From Parastagonospora avenae f. sp. tritici 18332-5 (taxonomy: Eukaryota; Ascomycota; Dothideomycetes; Pleosporales; Phaeosphaeriaceae), in contig JAFJTR010000006.1 in NCBI GenBank assembly GCA_022559985.1, positions 1-64,000 on the forward strand: 64,000 nucleotides of DNA. The letters are read 5' to 3'. Below are positions 21,709-33,570 of this stretch, piece by piece. The number at the start of each line of letters is the position of its first letter. Within the stretch, counting starts at the first letter, position 1. Position numbers and translations under genes: made by a program. The notes beneath the pieces are model-generated. The model saw nothing but the letters and a program-made list of their open reading frames with translations, made no database searches and was not told where the DNA came from.

Positions 21709-22374
21709 TTAAGAGCCAGAGACGGTGTACTTGGAGTTACCGCCGGCGTTGCCCCAGCCCTCAGTTGACATGGTCTGGTAGTTGTGCTGACCGAGCTTCA
21801 TGCCGAGCTTGGCCCAGGCGTCGAAGTGGCACTTGGTAGTGACGGTACCGCTGCCGGGGCGCTTGTTCTGGCGGTTGCTGATGAACTGGGGGAAGGTGGA
21901 GGTACCCTGGATAGAAGGCTGGTTGGTCTGGGTGTGCTTCCAGATGTCGTAGACGGAGCCGTCGCAGGTGACCGTGCCCATCTTCTGACCCTGAGCAGAG
22001 CCAGCGCCATTGTTGGTGTACTCCTGAATGTAGTACTCGACGAGAGGGTTAGTGGTCCATCCGTAGACGGAGACAAGGACCGTGCCAGAGGTGGCGGAAG
22101 TGGAACCGCTGAAGTTGATCTTGCGGTTGGTTCCGGTCTTCCACCCCTTTCCAACGACGAAGTCACCAGCGTTGGAGAACTGGACAGAGTAGCCGTTGCT
22201 GGTGGGCTGGAAGTTGATGTTGCCGCTGGTCTTGTAGTTCTGGTTGTAGTCCTGGCGGCGGACAATGTTGCTGGCGGTCAGCTCGAAGTCAGGAGCATCA
22301 GCGACAGCAGTCGGTGCAGCAAAGCTGCCGACAGCAGCGGAAAGGGCAAGGACGATGGAGTTGAAGGCAACCAT
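21709..22374 (-). CDS. Secreted endo-1,4-beta-xylanase, GH11
   Basis: One exon encodes 221 residues. The signal peptide is about residues 1-19, ending near SFAAPT. A short propeptide follows, with a likely Kex2 site RR at 39-40 before QDYNQNY. The rest is the beta-jelly-roll GH11 domain with the nucleophile glutamate in NPLVEYYIQE (E113) and the acid/base glutamate in MSTEGWGNAGG (E205). The enzyme cuts internal beta-1,4 bonds of xylan outside the cell. Length and catalytic pair are normal for a small GH11 without a carbohydrate-binding module. The gene stands alone in a gene-poor region. Its promoter holds a TATATAAACC box. Confidence 0.95.
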   Translation of the reverse strand: MVAFNSIVLALSAAVGSFAAPTAVADAPDFELTASNIVRRQDYNQNYKTSGNINFQPTSNGYSVQFSNAGDFVVGKGWKTGTNRKINFSGSTSATSGTVLVSVYGWTTNPLVEYYIQEYTNNGAGSAQGQKMGTVTCDGSVYDIWKHTQTNQPSIQGTSTFPQFISNRQNKRPGSGTVTTKCHFDAWAKLGMKLGQHNYQTMSTEGWGNAGGNSKYTVSGS

Positions 22375-22492
22375 TTTGAAAGTCGTTGAAAATGAAGATC
22401 TCGGATCTAAAGAAGTGAATGTGTGATTGGTAGTTGTGTAGAGAATGGAATGCTTGAGAAGCTTGGTGTCCTGTTAAGAGTGACAAGACGGT

Positions 22493-22502
22493 GGTTTATA
22501 TA
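22493..22502 (-). promoter_or_regulatory. TATA box of the xylanase gene
   Basis: TATATAAACC on the minus strand, 119 nt upstream of the xylanase ATG and followed by a pyrimidine-rich leader. It is the same 10-mer as three elements in the left array (1875, 2215, 2988), which gives those a plausible promoter reading. Confidence 0.65.
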
Positions 22503-24834
22503 CGCCAAGTGCTTGTCCTACTGCTTCGAGGACCATGGCATGCAAATCGGCCCTTGGCCTGATGCTTGTGTTTCGAAACCATGGCAGATGGGTGGGTCAT
22601 TGGTGGGAACCCATCAACCTGCCGGGGAATAGATGAGACCAGGGCTTATACCAGGGTTGGGGTCATACCGACGCCAACATGGGGAGAACTAATCTATGGA
22701 ATTGTGGATATGCATACGCCTAGTGATATGAATTGCGGAGCGTACTTTGAAATACCGAGCTGTTTGCCGTTAGTGCAGTTTCGAAAACTTCCGCGGTTGT
22801 ACTCTCCCGCTAAGGTCGTGGCTTTCGAATTCAATAACACGATTGTTTTGAACATGGAAGACGGTCAAACATAGATTGCGACTCGTAGGCAAATTAGTCA
22901 CGTTGAAACATGGCTCACCAAATTCGATAGTCCCGAGATCCCGTTGCAAAGCCGGCGGAATACTCCTGTCTTCATCTCGCGGTTGCATACTGCCTATGCC
23001 CGGACAATAACCGGAGCCCTTGATGAACTGATGATCGAAGTGGCCAGGAAAGATAAGTGTCTCTGTACCACCAATGACTCGACTTGGCGTTGCTTGTAAA
23101 TGCGCGGCAAAGCTTGGACTTCACGATCCACGAATGGACACGTTCGAGACCAATTTGGGCTAGTGAAACGACGAGCGCCTAAACATCGGCTGGAATTCTG
23201 GCCTGCGCCCCTCGTCGTCGAAACATCTTCAATCGGCCTTGGACTCTTTCAGGCAGCATAATCCGACTCCCCGTCCCGCATACGTGCCTACCGTTGACCT
23301 GAGTCTCACATGACGTCCGACCATTATGCACCGGCAAATGTACCTGTCATGCAGCTACAAGGAATTCTGGCGACCATTTTGGGTTCTTACTGCCTGCACC
23401 CCAAGATTTACGCTGCACCCCGGACCTCCTTTCTTAAACGCGTTACATCCTATCGAAGTCGTAATCCTCGGAAGATCGTGACAACCGCCAAAGGACCGCG
23501 CCTTACCGCCCGTACATCCGATCCCACCGGCTGCTATCGTTTGACGTGTTCAGTGCGTATCGGTGAGTCGGTTCATGAGGGTATGCTTGCTACTGCATGT
23601 TTCAACGATTCGAGACCTGGTGGGGCCGCCATGCGTAGCGGACACATCAGTTCGAGAACATTGTTTCGATGCATATAGCCACTGAAGTAATCAATTGGAA
23701 ATAATGGCCCGACTGCCTATCGTCGAACAACATGTCACAACCATGAAGCCCAGCGAGATATAACTCAATGTGAGAATTTGCCACGCAAAGCAAATGCAAT
23801 AACGACAACAAGAAACGGGCGCTTGCTGTACCACTACCTAGATAGCGGGCAGATTGATGACCTCAAAGTCATGCAACACGTGGACCTGCACGATTCATCA
23901 AGGGGCATGTCCACAATCGGCGCACATAGCTACGTCTTCCACCAATCTCTATAGCTCTTGAGCGGACCTTGCATCTCAGGAAGCGTGAGAGGACTCCTCG
24001 CGTATACCCTAACTAACAAAGATCTTCTACGCTGACAATAGTCACAACGGCCTTTCGAAGTAGTACTACGACCTCTACGTGTCCGGTCACGCGACGATTC
24101 AGCAACCGAGCACCCGCGCAAGATCAACACCTCAGCTTCGTTCTGCCATGGAGTGCGGTCTGTGCGAAAAGGCCAATATAGCCCAACAGACCTTCGAGAT
24201 TTCCGTCGCCAGTACCGACGAGCAATACGAATCATCCTCTACATGTGTCCAGCCGTACCCTTCGTAACAGTTTTCCTCGTTTTGACAGTCCAACGGGGCC
24301 TCTGGCAATTACGTTGCAGCTCCTGGCAAAGGCTGCAGCCATGGACGCATTCATGTCCTGCAACACGTCGATGGCCCTGTCTATGTGAGGTATGAAGAGT
24401 GAACTTCAGCCCGTTGGATGGCTCGATGAAGTGTTGATTGAGGCTGGGAAGCAAAGTGTACATACAGTACGGGCAAATCTTTGGATGGTTGGGGCCCCGT
24501 TACCTGACGGGTGTTTGTGGGATCATACAAACTTGCGACGCCGGATATGAGACACAATGGCTTTTGCATCTATCGCAGCACTCGACGCTTAATCTCGCAG
24601 ATTCTCAGACCTCGGTGTAAGGAGCGAGGTAGATCAGCTTCCCTTCGGCGTGTACCAAGGAAATACATTCAGTGTATGTAATGTAACGATCTTGATATCA
24701 TGTACCTCCTCTCTGCACTGCCAGTATTGTGCATGGCCCTCCAAAACACCCAGAACGCCATCCATGCTCGTGATATGCTATATGCTATGCTCCAATGCAA
24801 CCCTCATATTCATCTCATCATGTCTATCCACAGC
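22503..24834. other. Long gene-poor region
   Basis: About 2.3 kb with only short open frames on both strands (longest 23310-23678, +). I see no domain, splice pattern or repeat that supports a gene. The part next to 22503 is the xylanase promoter. Confidence 0.4.
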
Positions 24835-26527
24835 CTACTTCCTTGGCTCAAGCAACAACTTACCAGCCGGGCCCGTCTTCTCCATGAACCCATCCTTCCT
24901 CGAGAAAATACGCTCACCACGCAGCCAAGTCTCCCTGACCACACCCTTGAGGGTCTTATTCTGGTACGGCGAGACTTTATTGCGGAAAAGCATAGTCGAC
25001 GGCTCAACCTATCAATAATTAGCACCTCACATCCATACATATAGTACGAATGACAATATACCAGAAACTCCGCCGCATCGTCAAAAACCACAATATCCGC
25101 ATCAAAACCAACGCCCAAGTCGCCCTTGCTCTTCTCCAAGCCGACCTGCTTAGCGGTGTTTTTGCAGCACCAGCGCACGATTTCTTCGACGCTGAAGTCG
25201 GGGTTGCGCTTCGTGCCTTCCGTCCAGAGAATGGGTAGGCCCAGGCCAACACTCGAGATGCCGCCCCAAGCGCTGAAGAAGTCGCCTTTCTCTTCAGGTC
25301 CTTCCATCTCGCCATCCGAGCTCTCGCACGAATCGCAGTCTTTGCCATGTCCCTCTATGCGCGTTGATTCCTTCTTCGGCGCAAGATGCGGGGGCAAGAG
25401 TTTGATTTCAGGCGTGCAAGGGGAGTGGTCGGACACGACTGTTTGGATCACGCCATCGGCTTGATCTTGCAGAAGTTCGTCCCAGAGGCCGTCTTGGTTG
25501 GATTGCGAGCGGATGGGCGGGCAGCACTTGTGCCGGGTGTCGCCTTCTTGGATGCCTTCGGCGGCGAGTGCGAGGTAGTGGAAACATGTTTCGGCGCTTA
25601 TTTTGATGCCTTTGACGCGGGCGGCGCGGAGCATGGGGATGGCCTCGATGGCGGAGAGATGCACGATGTGGAGTTGCAGGTCGGGGGCGAGGTGGGCTAG
25701 GGAGAGGATCTCGGCCACAGCGCAGGTCTCAAAAGAGGGTGGGCGAGAGAGCAGGAATGTGTCGTACGAGGTTAAAGGGCCTTTGGGAGCCATGGGAGGG
25801 TTGGAGCGCTGGATGTCGTCGCCGACGGAATCACTGATGGGTGGGATCATCTCGGCGTGGAACATGAGCGTGGTGGTTGAGTCCTTGAGCTCGGTGAGGG
25901 CCTTTTCAATGTCTATTGATGAGATGCAGGGGAACTCTTCGACCTAGTTGTACATTAGTCACGTGCCCATGTGAGGTAGTGGAAGGTTATACTGACTCCA
26001 CTGTCACACAAGAAACCCTTAAAGCCTCGTACACCCTCTTTGACGAGTGCCTTGAGCTCACCAGCATTGCCTGGGATCACACCGCCGTAGAAGCCGACAT
26101 CGACCCAACATTTACCCTTGGCAGCGTCGATCTTGGTGTGAAGATTCTCGACAGTAGTAGTGGGAGGAATGGCATTCAGTGGCATGTCAATGACAGTAGT
26201 CACGCCGCCAAAAGCAGCAGCCCTAGTACCAGTCCAGAAGCCTTCCCATTCTGTTCGGCCTGGCTCGTTGAGATGGACATGGGCATCGACCAGTCCAGGA
26301 AGCAGGATTTGAGGCGAGTAGTCGGTGTAAGATGTGCCTTCGGGGAAGTCTGCCGCAGGTAGGACCGAATGGAAGATCGAGGTGATCTTGCCAGTGGTGT
26401 TTGACACAACGATTGTGGCCTCAGTAAGCTTACCAGCCACGACAGCTCTTGATGAAGCAAGGACTGTGATGGGATTTAAGGGTTGGCTATGAGGCATTGG
26501 TGGAGGGGTAGTTGCGTGTGGAGCCAT
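24835..26527 (-). CDS. DAL1: Allantoinase
   Basis: Three exons (26527-25997, 25946-25062, 25008-24835) give 529 residues, all joins in phase 0. The first donor is GTCAGT, weaker than usual. Metal-ligand and catalytic motifs are present in order: the first His pair in GLVDAHVHLNEPGRTEWEGF, the carboxylated lysine region RGFKGFLCDSG, the histidines in MFHAEM and HIVHLSA, and the aspartate in SDHSPCTPE. It opens the hydantoin ring of allantoin to allantoate in purine-nitrogen use. An acidic insert (EGHGKDCDSCESSDGEMEG) interrupts the C-terminal part. There is no neighbouring DAL-type gene in the window, so it is not clustered here. Confidence 0.93.
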
Positions 26528-28515
26528 GTTGACAGACTGTACTGAATTTGAGACAAGAGTAGGCCTGAAAGAAGAGATATTGTGGAGGACGTTGCTAACC
26601 CCGGATCAACAGTCGTGAGCTATATACAGACGCCCGGTCTCGGCAACGCGGGGAAGGTGATGTGGGCGTGTGGGCGTACTCGGGTGAGACAGAGATAAGG
26701 CTAGATAAGATGGGTACGGTGTTGCGTCTTGCGAGATGTCAAAGAAAGCAGACGGGTGAACACAACTGAAGACAATGGTATGCTTCTGAGAAGAGCGTGC
26801 TTCGTTACAACAAAGAAATGCTGTCCCCGGCCTAGAGTAACGCCTAATTCTGGGGTACAGCAGGTTCTTATCTATACGCTGATAGCTCACTGACACCACC
26901 CCGGAATGGCCAAAAGTAGCATCAGAGGCCGGTAGTACATCGGGTAGCAGAGCGCTATAACCATTACTCGATAGGATCTGGTAGTGCGAGCCATTATGTG
27001 AGGTTATCGAGACCACCTTAGCCTCGTGTCTCGACCCTGGCTGCCGTTGGTTAGCGTGAAGATCAATGGGACGGCCCATAGATTGCAGCTTTCGCAACTG
27101 TTCATCACGGAAAGTTTCCTGATGTGGGTGAGGAGTCAACTAGAGATGATTGCATGAGAGATGCTCTATCCGCATTTGACACGGGCAATGCTTAAGGGGG
27201 AAACTTCGTATCCAGTGTGCGCCGACGGTAGGTATTGAGTGTATGGGACCGTGCTTCCTGCACTGATAAGCGTGGTGGCTTTGTTCGTATCGCCAGACCC
27301 TGATCGATCCACGCGGACTAGCGCAGGTTCAACGGCTGGAGCGTCATGCCCCAGTTTAAAGTCTATCGGCCGCCCCAGAGTCTTTGATATTCGAGAGCAT
27401 AGGTCTTTGTTTGATATCACAGTCTTCCTAAGTGTTCGTGCTGAGTATGGAGGCATCTGTCCTGCTTCGTTACGGGTGGTATCGGCCAATGTCGCACGAC
27501 CGGAGAGCCGCCGACGGCGCCGGGGAGGCTAAGGAACTGGCAGCCAGCGTACCTCTGAACACGCCTGCTTGATTACTCGAGAGCTTGAGTTGCTATCGAG
27601 TAAGAAAAACTGAAGGTCTGCTAGCCTCGTTATCACTTTCGGAGATGGCCGGAAAAGCTAGATCGTAATTCAGGCACAGAGCCATTACTGCGCTCACTCA
27701 ACCGCCGTTGCCGCTACTTGCAGGAAGGTAGCGTGTTACTGCCTGTCGTTATTGCACGTTGTTGTACATCATCAACACTGTGGCATGGTAATGGATTTGA
27801 AGAGCTATCCCGAGAACTCGATTCGGACCTCGCCGCCAGTCACGACACTTACGACGGCTGACAGAAGATTTGTGGGCGTCAGTGGCGGACTAAGAGTGTA
27901 CCGTCGAGCAGGGCCTGCTTTTGATCGAGTAATGGAAACGCAGAGTAGCGTGCCAGGAGTGCGACAACCGGACTACGATACCTACATCCAGCGGATCGTC
28001 GCACGCGGTGCCAGCACGTTCTGGAGCTCAAAATCTTGCCGATGGACGTGCACGCAGGCCGGATGCGTTGAAACACATGCATAGCGCCCACGATGCTCTG
28101 GGACGAGGTTTGGCTACGTCAAGAGATGTCTGTTACGTTGTACTGAAGACTTACGCAACCTTTTCTAGCACGGTGCTCGCCTTACGCTTAATGATGGCTT
28201 TGAACTCTCGGAGGCATGTGTCAGGAATGCACGCATTTGCGGGACGCTCAGTATCAGATCTTGCATTGCAAATCCAGCTCAAGGCACTTCAAGCATTCCT
28301 GCTGAGAGATCTGCATCTTGGTGATGGGTATTAAGGAGAGGTAAAGGCGGTTACGAGGGCACAGTTGCCCATCTGGTGGACACACTCCCGCCTTGCCAGA
28401 AACTCAGAGTAGGATACTGAGCCATATTCAATAACCGCGGTAACACCTCAACGACTCATTGCCGCCAGGGAGCAGAGTGGCCATTGTATGGTTTCTCATC
28501 GCCTATGTTGCCACT
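26528..28515. other. Intergenic region with two weak minus-strand frames
   Basis: Two minus-strand open frames (27489-27166 and 27139-26606) each contain LGRPIDFK or MGRPIDLH at a similar place, followed by basic and Ser/Thr-rich sequence. They could be two small unknown genes, or diverged copies of one frame. Neither has a recognised domain. The rest shows nothing. Confidence 0.3.
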
Positions 28516-29851
28516 TTAGAAGTAGCTGTTCAACGTCGATTGCTTTTTGCCAGACAAGGTCTTTCCTGACACCGTTTTTTCGCGTAAAGATTCTGCCTCT
28601 GCGACTTTTGCTGCGGCCATCATCTTGAAGCTGGTGTACAGGCTCGCTTGCAGACCATACTTTGAAGCTGTCTGTTTGTAGAGGTCCAAGTAAGTGAAAG
28701 CGTCAGACTTGTAATAGATCGATCGTCCAGAGTTCACTAGGCCCATTGCCTCGAGCTCTGAAAGGACTCGAAGGGCATCATCCTGATCTCTGAAGTCCTT
28801 GGTTGTATCAGCAATGTTCTATGCGTCTCGCAAACAATTTTCTTACCTTGGTATAGATGCAGATAAGTCGGTCGCCGGGTTTGCCTTCGTCCGGAGCAAC
28901 TTTCGCTGTCGGACCAAGGCGATTATCGACAACTCCTTCGACGACATTCTTCCATACCTGAGTGACCTCCTCGAGTTTGGGAAAGAGCATCCACTATATC
29001 AATTATTAGTATTGCTCAGTCAGGCTGCACGAGGCTCGCTATCGCTTGCCTTTCCAGATAAGACACCACAATCCACGGCCAGATCAGTGATGCGCTGCTG
29101 CAGGTCTTTGCTTTCTTGGTTCAGCGATCTGTTGACTGCAGCTTTCGGTCCATGTGAACCTTGGGATTGTATTTGCTGGCGAGCCTGAAGCGACTGACCG
29201 AGCAGCTGAGTACCACGGTTTCTGAAATCATCGGCTCGATGGGAGATGACTTTGTTCTTATCGCGGACATCAAAATGAGGGTTGTGAGCCCAGATCCAAG
29301 CGCAGGTGTTGATGGACGTGGTCAGAGGAGGAAGACGCCGGACGAAGTCTTCTGCAGACTCGCCCAATTGCCATGCATCAGGAGAGCCTTGACCAGGGTT
29401 GAATAGAACTGCATCCGGCGAAGGTTCACGCTTCCGCTTGCCCAGTCTGGCTAGTCTTGCTTCTTCCATCGCTCTGCGGTCAATCGGAAAGGCGGAAGAG
29501 GGCGATGTAGCCTTGATAGTTGAGGACTCAGTCATCTGTATATTGGATTGGGACTGAGCTCTGTATGGCGCCAGTGCCACATTCAGATCCAACTTCTGTG
29601 TTGACCAGAAATGTTTGGGCTTGAAGCGTTCGCAATGTGAGTGCAGGCGATCTTGCTCATCGTCATCGCCTGAGCATGTCAGTGATTGAAAACATTGCGT
29701 AAATCCAGGTTTCCAGATTCTTTGGAGGCAGCAGTATGAGCAGACCTTAGCAACTGCCTATTTGAAAACCTGGAAATGCTCAGTACATACCGTAGAAGCT
29801 TGATTCATCTGAGATCCAGCCTTCTCCAGGTACCAGCTCCGCCTCCACCAT
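28516..29851 (-). CDS. DUF1917 / UPF0696 (C11orf68-like) family protein
   Basis: Four exons (29851-29791, 29669-29050, 28993-28847, 28797-28516) give 369 residues. Joins read SSFYGDDDEQD, VLSGKWMLFPKLEE and ICIYTKDFRDQDDALRV. The second intron begins with GC rather than GT (AAG|GCAAGC...ATACTAATAA...TAG), a GC-AG intron. The WMLF and LICIYTK...DALRVLSELEAMGL segments are what I associate with the DUF1917 family, which has an eIF4E-like fold and no settled function. The start at 29851 is preceded in frame by a stop, and the next ATG downstream would drop the N-terminal exon. It is divergent from PRI1 with about 200 nt between starts, so they may share a promoter. Confidence 0.7.
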
Positions 29852-30053
29852 CGTTCAGGTCGTAATGCTTCTGCGAGGTCATGTCCCTGTTGGGTGTATC
29901 GTGGTGTAAGAAAGATGCTCACGGATAACCTCAAGTACATGGGGAAGGAGCATCCGATTGCTGATTGGCCGGCCCGCCGCTTTACACGGCCGCGCTAGCA
30001 CGCGACGCGACGCGTTTCCCAGCATTGATGATGTCTCCAACACCGTCAGACCA

Positions 30054-31638
30054 ATGCAGAACTCTACAGAAAAAGAGAATATAGCAGACATGCCGCACTC
30101 GGTAACACCAGAAGCCGCGTCCGCAAATGAGTCCTCGAGGACTGTATCTCAGGTCGAAAATGTCAAATCCGAGCCAGAAACCCAAGACGTCTCCATGGAC
30201 GATGCACCCAGTCCGGCTGCAGCAGAGAAGCCGAAGGTCAATTTGGAAGAGCTGTTTGACGATGAGGACTCGGATGAAGAGTTTCCCTCTAGTGCACCTG
30301 CAGTAAAGTCAGAAGAAGAACTGTCACAGCCCGCACCACTGTATGTATGTGCAACACCAGCATGGCCAGCGGCTGACAATACACAGTAAGATCTCGTCCA
30401 AATCCTCCTTCTCCGATCCAGAAGTAATGCGCGCCTTCTACCAGCGCCTCTTCCCCTTTCGGCCGCTCTTCCAATGGCTCAACGGCTCGCCCATACCCAC
30501 GCCCTCCTTCGCCCACCGCGAATTCGCCTTTACCCTCCCCAACGACTCCTACATCCGTTACCAATCCTTCCCCACCGCCGACCTGCTGCGAAAACAATGC
30601 ATACAACTGCTCCCATCACGTTTCGAAATCGGCCCGCAGTACAGCACAAACCCGCGAGACCGCAAGACGGTACGGAAAGCCAGCGCCTTCCGCCCCATTA
30701 TGAAAGAGCTGGTATTCGATATCGATATGACAGATTACGACGACATCCGAACGTGCTGTGGGGGTACGAACATCTGCCACAAGTGCTGGGGCTTCATCAC
30801 CATGGCCGTCAAAGTCATTGACGTCGCACTACGCGAGGACTTTGGCTACAAGCACATCCTCTGGGTATATTCCGGTCGCCGCGGAGCCCACGCCTGGGTC
30901 TGCGACAAGCGCGCCCGCGAACTCGACGACCAGAGCAGAAAGAGCATCGCAGGGTACCTGGAACTTCTGAAAGGCGGCGACAACTCCGGCAAGAAAGTAA
31001 ACCTGCGTCGCCCGCTGCATCCCCATATCGAGCGCAGTCTCGCTATTCTCAAAGAACACTTCCAAACGGCCATTCTCGCTGACCAAGACCCCTGGGCCAC
31101 CGATGAGAAAGCCGCACACTTGCTCAATCTCCTGCCAGACACACAGCTCCGCGCCGCGCTGCAGAAGAAATGGGACTCGTCGCCGCAGCGCCCGAGCACG
31201 AGTAAATGGGCGGATATCGATGCGCTGGCGAAGTCGGGCGCGTTGTCAAAGTCGCCTAGGGAATTGCAGGAGGCGAAGCAGGACATCGTGCTCGAATACA
31301 CATATCCCCGCCTCGACGCTAATGTCTCGAAGAAACTCAACCATTTGCTCAAGTCGCCGTTTGTCGTTCATCCGGGCACGGGTCGGGTGTGTGTGCCCAT
31401 TGATACGAGGAGAGTCGAGGAATTTGATCCGTTAAGCGTGCCGACGGTTACGCAGCTGTTGACGGAGATCGATGAGTGGGAGGGCGAGGAGGGGGAGAAG
31501 AAGATGCAGGATTGGGAGAAGACGAGTTTGAAGCCGTATGTAGACTACTTCAGGCGGTTTGTGAGCGGGCTCATGGAGGAGGAGAAGCCTGGGGTGAAGA
31601 GGGAGAGGGAAGAGGGAGCGGATGCTATGGAATTTTAA
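30054..31638 (+). CDS. PRI1: DNA primase small (catalytic) subunit
   Basis: Two exons (30054-30340, 30387-31638) join as PAPLKISSKSSF over a 46-nt intron to give 512 residues. The acidic N-terminal extension (about 100 aa) carries a likely disordered Asp/Glu-rich tract. The catalytic fold follows, with the metal aspartates in ELVFDIDMTDYD, the zinc-binding cysteines in CCGGTNICHKCW, and the conserved WVYSGRRGAHAWVCDKRAR. It synthesises RNA primers within the DNA polymerase alpha-primase complex in the nucleus. The N-terminal extension is longer than in yeast. The first in-frame ATG was chosen; upstream codons lack one. Confidence 0.93.
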
Positions 31639-31821
31639 TCGCAATGTGACCATGAGGGCAATGACGGGAAGAGCGTTTGGCATTATACAGATCATGGCGT
31701 CTGATCTACGACGGCATGAGTTCATAAGCCTTGTTGTTCGAACAAGAGTGGAAAGCCACCGATGCGCTTCATCGCTTTTACTAATGCTAATTGTACATTT
31801 CTGCCACTTTACCCCACTACA

Positions 31822-32875
31822 CTACGCCTTCGCCCTCTTCTCCTTGTCGCTCTGCGTCTGCGTGACGTTGAGTCCCAAACCATTCGAGTCCAAGTACACC
31901 TTGTTGGCCGAGTTCTGCAGAATCTGCGCAATATTCCTGGCATTCTCAAACTCCCTGAGGTCGACATACGAGCGGCTCTTCTTGATAGCGTCACCAATCA
32001 GTTCGGCGGAGCGGGCCTCACCCTGTGCGCGGACGACGGTGGCTTGCTTCTCCTGGCGGGCTTTGTCGACGACGAAGGCGGCACGTTGTGCTTCCTGCTG
32101 GGCGACTTGCTTGGCTTCGACGGCGGCGGTAAATTCGGGCGAGAAGGCGAGGTGCTGGGTGGTGTTAGTGGAAGCAATCAAAGGACCAAGGAAATGTACA
32201 TACAGTAAGAGAAACGTCGTCAAGCATGATGTTGAACCTCGCCGCTCTCCTCACAAGGTTATCCCTCACCAGTCTCGAGACATTCTCACGCTGCGTAATC
32301 AACTGACTAGCATTGAACTGCGCGACAACACTCTTGAGGACCTCGTTGACGATGGACGGCAGCACCCTCTCGTCATAGTCTGTTCCCAGCGTCCTGTATA
32401 TTTGCGGGAGGGCATCAACCCGCGGTCTTGACAGCACACGGCATGTGATGTTGACCATTTGCAGGTCCTTGGTGCCGGTGAGGGAAGCGACATTTCGTGG
32501 TTTGGCGCGGACGTCGTAGGTAATCGGGGTCTCGAACCATGGAATTCGGAAATGGGTTCCTTCGCTGTAGATTTCCTTCTGCACGCCGCCGATTCTGGTG
32601 TACTTGATTGCACGGTGACCACCATCAACTGTCGTATGTCAGCATTGCTTGATTCTTATTGCAGCCCTCCAATTTATAGCTGCGCAGATAGAGATATACG
32701 CACCGTTGAATAGCGCATTGTTGGCCGCCCAGATTCCTCCACCGACAAGCACCAGTCCTCCAAGTCCACCGAAGAGACCTTTTGGCGGGCCTCCGCCTCC
32801 ACCCATCCGCGCCGTCCGTCGAGTAAGTTCGCCCTGGAGCCGTGCCCACGCTTCCTTGGGATCCGGAGCAGCCAT
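31822..32875 (-). CDS. PHB2: Prohibitin-2
   Basis: Three exons (32875-32704, 32628-32204, 32154-31822) give 309 residues. Joins read ALFNVDGGHRAIKY and DDVSLTHLAFSPEF. An N-terminal hydrophobic anchor lies at about 33-55 (glycine-rich, GGLVLVGGGIWAANNALF). The PHB/SPFH domain and a C-terminal coiled coil (EAKQVAQQEAQRAAFVVDKA) follow. Phb2 forms ring complexes with Phb1 in the mitochondrial inner membrane that support m-AAA protease function and cristae. The glycine-rich stretch after residue 25 (GGGGGPPKGLFGG) is typical of the fungal protein. Confidence 0.95.
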
Positions 32876-33570
32876 TGTGGTGGTATGTTATAGGGAGTTG
32901 ACGCGGTGTTTGTGAGACGTGCAGGCGGCGACAGTCGACGATGGCGGAGGGCTAGAGTTGGTGATGCGCTGAAATTGATTCGACGAATCACGGCGATGCT
33001 AGTAGCGCGAGTGCCAAGCCATTACGAGCATTCCCTTGTTGCTTCCTGTTCGGTCAAACCACGGGTAGATATACTTGAGGAGGTTGTTGTGGCTTCTGTG
33101 AATTGTTCCGATATTCTCCAAAATATGCTCGTATGAGTTTCAGATGTGCTCGGGGACAATTACCAGACAGTGGCTGCAGATAGTTGCATCATCTCGGTGC
33201 ACGGTCCGCTCAATCAACCTCATGCACAAGTGAGCTCTTAGCAACAGCTGTCCACAAGCTCGACAAATCCCGATACATCTCATAAGTGCCCATATAGTGG
33301 CATCTTCTTTTCTTACATAGTCGCCGTTCAGAGATACCCCGTTCTTTTACTTTCTTCCATTTGCGCCTTATTGTGACTGTCTTGTGCCTTGTGCGACGCT
33401 GATACACTTATCGCAAGGAGCTTGAGGTACGTCAATTGCATTGCGCCGACATCTGCTGGAATGAAAGGCTCACATTCATAGAAAGACATCGCAAGCTATA
33501 CTGCCAAACTTTCCCGTGATAGTTCTCATTCGAACCCGCCTCGTCTCCGCAATTGCGCCCCGCTCGCACT
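32876..33570. other. Intergenic region, divergent promoters
   Basis: Lies between PHB2 (-) and the lectin gene (+). Only short chance frames. It probably holds both promoters. Confidence 0.45.
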
